Assembly: GCA_013368315.1 (NCBI GenBank)
Contig: JAACJM010000303.1
Location: forward strand, 30,069-94,068
DNA length: 64,000 bases
DNA from: Tetrapyrgos nigripes
Taxonomy: Eukaryota > Basidiomycota > Agaricomycetes > Agaricales > Campanellaceae
Direction: 5' to 3'
Numbering within the stretch: position 1 is the stretch's first letter; each line of letters opens with the position of its first letter. This document shows positions 1-10,478 of the stretch, one piece after another. The position numbers and the translations under genes were made by a program. A model generated the notes under the pieces. That model worked only from the letters and a program-made list of their open reading frames with translations. It was not told the DNA's origin and did not search any database.

Positions 1-395
1 CAGAACGGTGACGAGGACGACGAAGACGACGAATAATGAGCAGAGATACATAATCATCCACATCCATTCGTGAATCGTGAATCGTGATAAGTATTCATAA
101 TATGAAATCTTTTCGGTTTTGGATTTCAGAAAGGTTGGAACATGAGTATAAGGGCAGAAGGATGGAATTCACGATTAGACTTTAGAGACAAATATAAAAT
201 AAGGAAAGACTCGGAGAAGATAATGTTACAGTGTATTCTCGACAGCGACGACAACAAGAACAAGAGCGACTGCGGTGAACTGATGAGTCAAGGGCAAGAT
301 AATTCGCACAATGCGCATGAACGCATGCACGCGACAAGAGAGCAAGGGGTATTTGAGGTGTATAAGACCTACAGCAGAGTCAGCATGTCAACGAT
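1..395 (-). pseudogene. Membrane-protein gene, copy 1 (5' fragment)
   Basis: This stretch matches the 5' end of the gene repeated at 15,589-16,495, 26,199-28,504 and 38,044-38,950. The first bases (cagaacggtgacgaggacga) are the same as those at 16,151, and the following text around 140-200 matches 28,261-28,330. In the other copies this part encodes a hydrophobic leader on the minus strand. Here it is diverged, with extra gac/gaa triplets near 20-32, and it is cut at about 395-405 by the remnant that follows. No usable reading frame remains. It is a duplication relic. Confidence 0.5.
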
Positions 396-404
396 AATAA
401 ATTG

Positions 405-1866
405 AGAACGCTCACCATGCCAACCAGTACCCTCCGGAGAGGCTGAAGATTGCGCCTGTTCGATATGTGACCGTAAATGTTCGGCATTGGCTAAAGATGG
501 GTGAAGGTCTGCGAAAGTCGACTCTCCTAACCGCGATAGTTGAAATTTGCGTTAAAGAAATGCCTGGGCGGTGGGATAACGAAAGAGGTGACATGGCATT
601 AGACCAGCAAGCTTGGTGCCAAAGGAATAGAGAAGTTGAAAAATCTCAGCTCGGAGGTTGGCGGCAATTTTGGACGGGATGGGAATTGGATGAGAATGGA
701 TACCGGAGCAGACAATCAACACCTTCGGGCAGCATTGGTGATGCTCTGGCAAAGGCTTGTAGATATAGAATCTACATGAGCACGGCAAAGATATCATTTC
801 CGTCATTAACATGGTTTCTTCCTGGGGTCTGTGCTGGTAAACTATGTAAACGTTAATAGTACTAGAGAAATGCCCTACGAATTAACACATACCACAGTTG
901 ACCCTTTGACTTCCAACAGGTTGGATATTGGTGCAAGGGGAAAGGGGTCCACAGCCTGCCAATCTTGCCTCCTCTTCGTAAACGCGTATGCCTCCATGTT
1001 GTTCTGCATCAGAACGAGCAGGTATCCTTGGTGTACACTACCCTGCGAGACTGAAATCGATGAGATTGCGAGGTGAGGTAAAAGAACATACCATAGATGG
1101 GGCTTACCACCACCTGTATACTTGAGCATCACTCTCCTCTGGCAAGTAGATCTGCCAGTCTGTCCTCGCTTAGCCTTTGTAGGACTCCGGTGAATGATCT
1201 CCCATTTGGCGTGCTCTGCTTCGGTAAAGTGAGCCGGCTCCTGCAAGCTGGCCAAGCAGCTATTGTCATGTATCAAAGCCCAGGATGCGAGTGTTTTTTC
1301 AAATACGTCGTGATTTGGATGGGAATTGTTTTGGGCGCGTTAATGCCTGAGCTGAAGCTCCAGTTCGTTTCGGGTAGCAAGAGTGTGGCCGGCGAGAGCA
1401 AAATTTGGATCTAGGAAAGGACATATCTTGACATTGATGAAGAGTTAGCACCCCTCTCGACAAAAGAGACATCAGACTCACACGTAGTATACAACCTCCG
1501 ACATGGAGCGCGTTTGCCTGTAGTAGCAGGATCCAGAAGTACATCATATGCCTGTCTGCGAGCTCTTGAAGGAGCACCGAGTTAATATGCGAGATTCTCT
1601 GCAGGATTTGACCAATTGTCCGGGTCAACTGGTATGAGATGGCCGACCAGTCCTTCTCCAGGTGCAGTCTCTGGATATTCCAGTACTGCTCCTTGAGGAT
1701 AGTGATACAACTTGGATAGCGCCGTTTGAGAATTGAGCGAAATGCTGTATTCAGCAGACGTCGACAACTGAGATGAGCAAAAGCCTGGTGTTGGGTTGAG
1801 AAGATCAGTGATTGCGCCAGAAAACTTCGGGGCAGCGGCCAGTTCACTAATAGTGAGAGCGGGCAT
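405..1866 (-). pseudogene. Remnant of agaricomycete repeat protein, probably MULE-type transposase N-terminus
   Basis: Minus-strand coding pieces line up in order. A start region (MPALTISELAAAPKF) is followed by LEYPETAPGEGLVGHLIP and DPDNWSNPAENLAY. An in-frame TAA at 1,582-1,584 stands where the frame otherwise continues as LGAPSRARRQAYDVL. Later pieces include a block around TEAEHAKWEIIHRSP, the motif IHSHPIPIPSK near 660-700, and LHPSLANAEHLRSHIEQAQ near 430-490, where it is cut off. From memory, this order belongs to a family much repeated in mushroom genomes whose downstream half resembles MULE transposases, with HxHP as a FLYWCH/GCM-like zinc ligand. That assignment is recollection, not a search. 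The catalytic half is absent. The copy is dead: one stop, frame changes and truncation. Confidence 0.5.
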
Positions 1867-2345
1867 GAAGAGTGAGGGCTAGTCCAAATGCAAAGAACGA
1901 AAGTAATATCTTGGACGCGTTGGTAGCAACACAGCGTCCTGACGACGCGTACATCGCGATCAGTCACCTATGGGTAAGCATATAGTCGGTGATCGGCTCG
2001 GACAGTGACTAAAGCATGAAACAAAATAGATTATAGGTACAGATGTACAAAGAAGCTGTAGACATGCTGTTAGAGGCGGCAGAAGTGAAGACGAGGAAGT
2101 TGACGCACCAAGTAAATAGAAGAAACCTGTTGCTATATCACCAGACTTATACATAACCAACATCCCGAGGAGTTGCCATCGCTGTCCAATTGACCTGTGG
2201 GACGATGCCGTCGCAGCAAGTATGTTTGAGGAAAGAAAGAGAAACTGGCGGGACGAAAATCGAAGCCTCGAAGACAACCAACGCCGATCACTGAGGAAGC
2301 AAACAAAGAAGAGGTGTGACAAGCTACAGTATGTGCTGTTGGCCA
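1867..2345. other. Unique spacer, no gene recognised
   Basis: This is AG-rich sequence between the MULE-like remnant and the GH71 downstream flank. A 128-codon minus-strand open frame covers 1,960-2,346, but it is serine/leucine-rich, has no domain I recognise and has no counterpart in the duplicated copies. I do not support a gene here. Confidence 0.4.
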
Positions 2346-2868
2346 CAGAAGCAGACTCTTACTAGTTTTCATTCTTTTTCATTGGTACAACCTCAAGGAC
2401 TTCAAGGAATCATTACATGCAAGTATTCAGTGTGTAGATATTGAACATTGAACACTTTAAACTACGCTACATACGCTACGGCGGCTAGCGTTACACTCTG
2501 TACTGTACCGTACACATACATACCTATAATCTAATACTAGTGCTGGTTGCCCCAAACCAATGTAAAGAATTCTAGAAATGACATTGAGGAAAAGAGAGCA
2601 AGGAAGAAAGGAAGGAAAGACAAAAACGGTCAAAGGGACGGGACCATGGAGGATGGACGATGAAATGTGAGACGAAGACCAGACGAGATCAGACCAGGAC
2701 TGCTGCTACATCTACTACATCCGGGCCATCATCCACACCACATCCACATCCACACGCCCTTCCCCTTCATGCCATTCCCCATCCAGGCCATCATCATGAC
2801 CATCATTAAACCCATAATTCTTAAAACTCCACCAGTAGAGCACTCGCACTCTTCATCCCCTCAACACC
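2346..2868. repeat. GH71 downstream flank repeat, copy 1
   Basis: This is the non-coding 3' flank of the GH71 module. It includes the run with acgctacggcggctagcg and an AG-rich tract. Near-identical copies lie at 16,500-16,929, 38,951-39,454 and, more diverged, 28,560-28,964 and 31,690-31,900. It marks the border between the membrane-protein module and each GH71 copy. Confidence 0.7.
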
Positions 2869-4186
2869 CTAACACCCCGCCCCCGAAGAACTAACACACC
2901 CAGCCCGAGCGTCATGATTATACTTCTCTGGACTCTTGACGACAAATACCAAGGGAGATAGACTTGGACTCGCGCCTTGTCCCTGTCCGTCTCCCTGTCC
3001 GTTTCCTGCGTTCATGTTGGGGTTGAAGTTGGGGTCGGAATCGGAGTTGAGGAGGGGTTTGGGATTGCCAGCGTCTAGTTGCATTACCAGCGTGTCTGTG
3101 TCTGCGTTTGTGTCTGTATCCGTATCTGTGTCTGTTGTATCTTGGGTCTGTTGGGTGTCTTTGTCTTGGTCCTTGTCTTGGGACTCCGAAACCGAACCCG
3201 AACGCGAAGTAGACGCAGACCTCACAACGCTCGAACACTCAAACTCTGTACCCCCATCCCCATCCCCATCGAGAAACCCAATCGGCATAGCAAGTTTAGT
3301 CAGTCCAGCTTGTACTGAGAACGTTTGGGAGGAGATGTTATCGTTGGACGAGGAAGGTGTATCTGTATAAGCATACACCTCAAACGTCACATTCGCGGGC
3401 TCAGCCAACAGTGTGATGGCCCAGACGGTGTCTTCGACCTAATGCACGCACGCATAAGTATATACATTAGCTTTCGTAGTCAATGAAACAAAAACAAAAA
3501 AACAATCGAAAAAGCGTCAAAAAAAAGGACTAAAACACTCACCAATTCCCTCCCCGTCACTTCCTCCACCGGGTCACCTACTTGAGCCTGAACAGAATGT
3601 GTTCTTGACCATATAACCAACTTTTCGTCGGGATACTGTCCACCGTTTTTAAACGCAGAGGTGTAGTAGAATGTTAGAGGGAACCAGGCTAGAAGGATAA
3701 CAGAAGGAAGGGGAAGACAAAAGAAACATTGTTAGCATTCAGTGTTCGTAAGAATAAGAGTCAAAGAAGGGTAGGTAGGGTAGGCGAGAAAGAAGAAAAC
3801 ACCCCCCTCATCCAAGCCTCACTCCCCACTGGCTGAGCCCCCTTGATAGCACCTATATAATGTGATTCGCCGTAGTCGTTCCAGGAGATTATTTGGATGA
3901 TGTCGATGTTGAGTGGGTTGGATGGGGAGTCGTTGGTTGGGAAACTAGTATCGACGAGAGCCTCCCAACGTTTAGCGTAGAGGTGTTGATCTGCTGTGTA
4001 GAGGAACTGTATTGGAAGGTGGGTTAGTATTCGTATTCGGGTAATGATTCAAGGGGGAAGGGGAAGGGCAACGATTGAAGGGGAACACGGGTAAAAAAAC
4101 CACGGAGAGACGGAGGCCATTTCCTTCGTCTCTTTCAACAAAACGAAAACCAGCTCTTGCTCTCACTCTCAGAAGACGAGGAGGAT
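2869..4186 (-). pseudogene. GH71 alpha-1,3-glucanase, copy 1 (C-terminal half only)
   Basis: GH71 enzymes hydrolyse alpha-1,3-glucan of fungal cell walls or mutan. The minus strand carries the C-terminal exons: the signature IIQIISWNDYGESHY near 3,845-3,895, then the exon ending before VEDTVW, and a last exon with the repeat-rich tail (DTDTDTDTN, GQGDGQGQG) ending ARAGCVSSSGAGC. Introns of about 50-120 bp separate them. The N-terminal catalytic part and signal peptide are missing. The gene stops mid-exon at about 4,186, where sequence leading to the DUF6535 gene begins. The conserved SPWFF block seen in copy 5 is also disturbed near 4,085-4,110. It cannot encode a working enzyme. Confidence 0.85.
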
Positions 4187-4350
4187 GGTTGAAGAATACG
4201 AATGAGCCAGAGGTCAAATACAAGGGCTATACTGCTTCTCCCGCATACAGCTTCAACCATTCGGCCTGTCAAATGTGCGAAATCAACGTGCCAACAGACC
4301 CGTGTTCGCTCTTTGTCAATCATCCTGCAGACGAAACTCGGACTTGACCT

Positions 4351-7300
4351 TTGGCGATGCACTTCAACTTCAACTGGCTGACGAACGGTGCGTATGTGCT
4401 GCAGTGTTTCGTGTCTCTGGATTCTCATTCTATTAAAGTTTTTAAATCACCGCGATCCTCGAGGGCACCTGGGGATGTGGAATCGTCCCATGCTTTGGAC
4501 AGCATGGAAAATGGTCTTTCTGCCGATTCCCGTCCTGCCCTTTCTGTGGAATCATCCCATTCTCTCCATACTTTTGACGACACGTCAACTAGTTCTCTTC
4601 CTCCCCCTGGTCCGGACAATGACAAGAAGCCCTCCAAAGTACGTCGTCTTCCGTATATCAACACTGTTCAGACATATTCATGTATTTTGACTGCCCAGAA
4701 CGGTTCCAGCCCACTGCAGATGATCAAGCATGTGGAAAATTGTGGAGCGTCTATATCGGAGAAGCGGAACGTTATGATAAAGCTTTGGTTGAAGGATGGA
4801 AGGGGGACATGGAAGGAATGGTGATCTTTGTGAGTTGATCATTATCAGCAGTGTGGGCGGACGCTGACTGAGCTGGCTATAAGTCTGCTCTGTACTCTGC
4901 CAGCCTCACAGCCTTTCTTATTGAGAGCTACAAGACTCTCCAGTCCGATCCTGCTCAGGAAACCATCTCCCTCCTATCCAAAATATCCCAACAATTATCC
5001 AACTCAACTGTTCCACTGTATGAACCACCCAATTTTGAAACTCCCATGTCGGCCATCATATGCAATGTCCTATGGTTCCTCTCCTTGGCGCTAGCCCTCA
5101 CCTGTTCACTGCTAGCTATATTCGTGCAGCAGTGGACCCGAGATTTCATCCATAAGGCAAATTTGAGGCCATCCCCTATCCGTCAAGCCAGAGTCTTCGC
5201 ATACATATACTTTGGCCTGCGTGACTTCGGCATGCACTCATTCGTCGACATCATCCCCTTCCTTCTCCACCTCTCCCTCTTCCTATTCTTCGGGGGTATG
5301 GTCGCCTTCCTCCTTCCAGTTAATCCAACTATCAGATACGTAATGACAGGCGTCCTGGGCGGTTTCCTCCTCATCTACACAGCACTTACAGTGATTCCGT
5401 TGGTCTGGCTCAACGCTCCTTACCGCACGCCACTTTCAGGTGCTCTCTGGCGGCTTGGGAATGCTTTTGGTAGCTTTCTAGCTCGCAAGCATGACCTGGA
5501 CCATTGCCAAGATGCAACCTTGAGCGAAGCACTGTTGGAAAAGTCACTGCAGGGAACGTCTGAACGTGACAGGCAGGCCCTTGTCTTCACTATGCAGTCG
5601 TTGACGGATGATGACGAGCTTCTGCCCATGATAGAGGCCATTCAGGACGTTTTATACTATGACAATCAAATTCCTTACCATCCTGACTACATTCGGAGAG
5701 CAAACGTGGACCTGATAATGCCTCTTATAATGTTAGATGATCCAGAGGTTAACATCATATCTCGTATTACCCAGTACCTGAAGAGATCTCAGGTTGTTCC
5801 TGCCCTGAAGGATCCCTTCAAGGACTCCTCGAAGGACTCCCCGCTCCATGGTCAAGGCAGCATGCCACCAGTTTACTCTCTAGTGTACACTCTAATGTAC
5901 ATGTTGGTTACTCCTCGCCAGGCCACCGACAAGAGCCAGATGCTCATTGAAAAACATGTTCAGACACATCTCACTTTCACAGAGGACTTGCTCCTGCACA
6001 TTGCAGGGTATCAGGGGATCACAAGTCCTTGTCATCCACCCTTGCCCTACTGCGTTTCAGATGGATCTCCTGTATTCGGGATGTGGTAGCCTTGATTTCA
6101 AGGAATCTGGATGAGATGAAAAAGGCAAATGGCCAGAACATTCCAGCAAGTGCATTGCGGGAACAGATCTCGCACCTGAACAGGATATGGGAAAGTCTTG
6201 ATGAAAGTAGGATGAATAAGGGCATCTTGAGCAGTTGGCCTCCAATTCGTGTCATCTTCAGTGACTATCATAAACTTCCCAGGACTCTCAAAGTGGCTGG
6301 GGAAGCCCTGAAGAAATGGGGAATGTCTGTAGAATGCTCAACAGCAGTGCCAGAAGAACTTGAAGCCGCCCTTGATAAACTCAAGCAGGATGACACATGG
6401 GATGTTACACGCTCAACTATTCTCTTTGAATATCTCTGCCAGGTTGTGACTGTGTTCCCAGAGATCAGCATTTCTGAGCTTCCTCATGACTTTGAACACA
6501 TATGGCACATTATCCGTCCCCCTTGTCCATCTCTCTATTTGGTTGACCTGCCAATGGAGCTTGGAGATAACTACATGTTTCCATTGGAGACCTTGTCAAG
6601 ATGGTTGTTGGATCAGTCGACTGCCATCGACAACAAGGTTGATTTATGGATGGAAAAATACATGCAGCTCTTCTTTTCTATCAAAGACACTCAGTCGAAT
6701 CCCAATCTTGCTATTTGGGGCAGCAACCTCTTTCTGCGATACTTCAGTCGAAGGGCAAAGGAGGATGTTGCGAAGCCACTGCCTCACGACTCAGGCTGGA
6801 TCAGGTATTTCATAAATCAACCCGATTCTAGGCGTCTAGTGGGAGAATGCATTATACAGAACATACGTCATGAAACAATACCTGAATCGCTGACTTGCGA
6901 AGCAGCCTTCCTCTTTTCACTATTTTGCGACCAAGTCTACGAATCACTGGCCCTTTCAGAACTCTGGAAGATTCTCAACGACTCGGACAAAACCTCCTCC
7001 ACACAGAACACTGATATCTTGTTCCTCCAGATAACCCTCAGTCTGATTAACATTTATCAGATTGGTTGGGGGCAGCAGAGGGAGGAGTCGCAATCTATGG
7101 AAGATACGCTTCTCCCGCGATATCTTTCGGACGACCTTATTTCTCCATTATCCGACCCAGTGACACTTCGACCGTCTCTGTGGGTCGCACTTTACACTGA
7201 ATGGCTTGACCAGCTTACCCAGAACAGACCTTTCGCACAGCTGGATCTCTGTAATCTATTTCACAGGTATCGGATTGGATTTTCGTTGAGGAAGACGAAT

Positions 7301-7682
7301 CTTGAAGTCAACGAAAAAACTTCAGATTCGGTTTGCCGAAATATATTCCAACTTCATCACGGACATGGTCTCCAAAGATGCTGGGCCTGACAACTACCTG
7401 GACCGAGTTCATCCTTCTGTTTATGGCTTCTTTAACAACTACTACCGTGATGTATTTGTGTGGGACTGGATCACAGATCTCAAATGCGCGAAGACCATCA
7501 TGGAGGCAATCCAAAAGTACAGGAGTTGCTTTGACACTGGGGAGGAGGAGATTGAAGGTCAAAGCACCTTATTTGCGAGATGTCTAGAAGTCCGCGGACA
7601 ACTTCCAGCATTGGACTCGGACTCGGAGGATGTCCAAGGAGAGGGTGACGAAACGGTGGAAAAATATAGTCTCACTACGTGA
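4351..7682 (+). pseudogene. DUF6535 membrane protein, copy 1 (three frameshifts)
   Basis: This is a homolog of the intact copy at 18,441-21,764. A 54-nt intron lies at 4,830-4,883 (gtgagt...ataag). The DUF6535 core follows, with hydrophobic spans around LWFLSLALALTCSLLAIF, FVDIIPFLLHLSLFLFFGG and GGFLLIYTALTVIPLVWL. Three single-base changes break the frame relative to copies 2 and 3: a lost C near 4,634, a lost A near 6,007, and an extra A in the A-run 7,314-7,319. The rest is colinear to the end of the family (EKYSLTT). DUF6535 is a basidiomycete-specific domain of unknown function. This copy is a recent pseudogene unless the indels are sequencing errors. Confidence 0.8.
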
Positions 7683-8101
7683 AGATGTAAGTATATGGGT
7701 GGGGGACATCCAAGCCCCTACTATTAAACTGCACTACGGCAGTTACACATTCTATACTGTTTACTGTGTACATACAATCCAATGCTAGTTGCTACAAACC
7801 ATTGTGAAGAATGCTAAAAATACAAATAACAAATACATGACATTGACATTGACACTGAACAAAAGGACCAAGAGAGCAAGAGAAAAAAGAATGACAAGGC
7901 AGAAGGAAAGGAACGGAAAGACGGACGATGAGACGATAACCAGACCAGACCAGGCAGCGCTGCTGCTATGTAAGTACATCCCATCCCCATCCAAATCATA
8001 TCATCGTCGTGACCATCGTTAAACTCATAAAGAAAGCTCGCTCTACCAGTAGAGCATGAGCACTCTTTGTCCCCCCTCCCCACAACACCATAAAACACAA
8101 A
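7683..8101. repeat. DUF6535 downstream flank repeat, copy 1
   Basis: This non-coding flank joins the end of DUF6535 to the tail-to-tail GH71 gene. It is nearly identical at 21,765-22,187 and 44,323-44,772. It contains the run ttgacattgacactgaac and an AG-rich tract similar to the GH71 flank. No gene was seen. Confidence 0.7.
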
Positions 8102-10478
8102 TCAACACCCCACCCCTGAAGAACTAACACACCCAACCCAAGCGTTATAATTATACTTTTCTGGGTTCTTGACGAATACGAAGGGGGCTAGGGTCTGTCC
8201 TTGTCCTTGTCCTTGTGCGTCTCCGTTTCCGTTTCCTGCATTCGCATTAGAGTCGCTTGCGTTGGGATTGCCAGCGTCTAGTTGCATTACTAGCGTGTCT
8301 GTTGTGTCCGTGGTGTCTTGGTTCTGCTGGGTGTCTTCGTCTTGGACTCCGAACCCGAACCCGAAGCAGACCGAAGAACCCTCGCTCTAACACTCAAACT
8401 CTGTACCCCCTCATCGGCGTCGGGAAACCCAATCGGCATAGCAAGTTTAGTAAGTCCAGCTGGGACGGAGAATGTTTGGGAGGAGATGATGGTAGACGAG
8501 TTGTCGTTGGCGTTGGACGAAGGTGTGTAAGCATACACCTCAAATGTCACATTCGCAGGCTCAGCCAAAAGTGTGATAGTCCAGACGGTGTCTTCGACCT
8601 AATCCACGTACACATAAGTATATACATTAGCTTTCGTAGTCAACGAAACAAAAACAAAAAGAAAAAACTCGAAAGAGAGTCGAAAGAGTCGAAAAAAGGA
8701 CTAAAACACTCACCAACTCTTTTCCCGTCACTTCCCCCACCGGGTCACCTACTTGAGCCTGAGCAGAATGAGTTCTCGACCACATAACCAATTTCTCTTC
8801 ATCTTTCGAAATGTCGGGATACTGTCCACCGTTTTTAAACGCAGAAGCGTAGTAGGACGTTAGAGGGAGCCAGGCTAGAAGGAAGGGGAAGAAAAAAGAA
8901 ACATTGTTAGCATTCGGCGTTCGTAAGAATAAGAGTCAAAGAAGGGTAGGGTGGGTAGGTGAGAAAGAAGAAAACACCCCGACTCACCAGCATGCCCCAT
9001 ACCCCCCGTCCAAGCCTCACTCCCCGTAGGCTGAGCCCCCTTGATAGGACCTATATAATGTGATTCGCCATAGTCGTTCCAGGAGATTATTTGGATGATG
9101 TCGATGTTGAGTGGGTTGGATGGGGAGTCGTTGGTTGGGAAACAAGAATTGACGAGAGCCTCCCAACGTTTAGCGTAGAGGTGTTGGTCTGCTGTGTAGA
9201 GGAACTGTATAAGAAGAAAGCAAGGTGGGTCAGTATTTGTATTCGTATTCGGGTAATGATTCAAGGGGGAAGGGCAACGACTGAGGGGGGACACTGGGTT
9301 GGACTCACATTCTTATTAAATGTTGTATATTTTGTTGTTTCCTTGTCCTTCGTCCTGTCTTTTCTTGAAGGGAAACGAAAACCAGCTCTCGCTCTCACTA
9401 TCACTCTCCGAAGACGAAGAGGACGCAAGCCACCTCTTGGATGGTGAACCCCCCGTCAACCCCAATCCCTTGACATGAAGCAAATCCCCATCCGTGGATC
9501 CGATGAATTTGCTGAAGAGTTGAGGAGATGGTTGAGGCTATTGTTTTCGCTTGTGTCTGTTGGTTGGCGTCGGTGGTTTGTTTGGAAGCGACGTTGGAAT
9601 TGGGAGAGTTAGTATCGCCTGAAGACCCTCCGAGGAACCCCCCGAGGAATGTAGATAGATGAGGAATAATATTCGTCGCGTCCGGTGCAGAGGTAGACCC
9701 CGATAACCCAAGTAAATCGGTAAGAGCCGACGAAAGAGAAGTATCCCTGGGAAGCGGTTGTTAATTCGACTGGCCAGGCTCCGTTCCACTGTAAACATGA
9801 CCCATTAGCACAACGAAAACAAAGAGAAGATTTGGACGCACATTAAAATCCCCATCCATAACCCCCCCCCCCCCCCATCCACAAACTCGTTAAACGAATT
9901 CGGATCCATAAAAAACGAAGGGACAAAAGTAATCTTTCCCCTCAACTCATCATGTTTGAGTAAACTGACTACATCCATTCAAAGGGGAATCTTGTCCAAA
10001 CGTACACGCCTCCCCCCGAAAAGGTTGATACGAGCGGAAGTGGATCCGGAAAGGTTTTTGAGTATCAATTGATTGGAATGACCAGCGAACTTGAGAACGA
10101 GTGAACGTAAAGCTTGTGCATCGGTAGGAGAAGCACAAGGAAGGGAGGACTTATCCAAGGATAAAATCCAACCCGGATTGAAGAGCGGCTTGGTATGCAT
10201 CGGCGACACGGTCGGGTTCCCATGGGTCTGAGCCGATGTTGAGAGCGAAACCGTCGATGTTGTGTTTAGAGGCTAGGGAGATGTCGTCTGGCCAGTCTGC
10301 AAGGGGGTTAGGTGGACGTAAGGAGAAAAGGAAAAGACCCGGACTGACCTTGAATAGTGTAAGGAAATGTGTTACCGACCATATGATGAGCGACGACATA
10401 TTTAGAGATCAACTCTGTTGTTGAAGGAACGGGAAGGGCGTAAGAGAGCGTGAACAAGAAAAAGAGAAAAAGAAACAT
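8102..10478 (-). pseudogene. GH71 alpha-1,3-glucanase, copy 2 (near full length, broken)
   Basis: The ATG at 10,478 opens a signal peptide (MFLFLFFLFTLSYALPVP), followed by the GH71 start YVVAHHMVGNTFPYTIQ, an intron, and DWPDDISLASKHNIDGFALNIG. Later pieces include SFFMDPNSFNEF, WNGAWPV, IIQIISWNDYGESHY and the Ser/Asp/Gly-rich C-terminal domain ending WVGCVSSSGVGC. Lesions relative to copies 4 and 5: an 11-nt deletion near 10,168 that stops the frame, an extra G in the G-run near 10,013, a 15-base G tract (C at 9,862-9,876) that changes frame, an extra A near 9,958, and loss of about 58 bp encoding SPWFFTHFG near 9,330. It is a pseudogene as read, with all exons otherwise recognisable. Confidence 0.85.

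Noticed and set aside
2918..3370. Overlapping open frames on both strands across the GH71 C-terminal repeats
   Set aside because: They are shadows of the low-complexity Asp-Thr/Gly-Gln repeats and recur in every GH71 copy in frames that are not conserved.
5183..5641. Minus-strand open frames inside DUF6535 copies
   Set aside because: They follow codon-shadow patterns of the plus-strand gene, have no domain, and are present only because the plus-strand gene is conserved.
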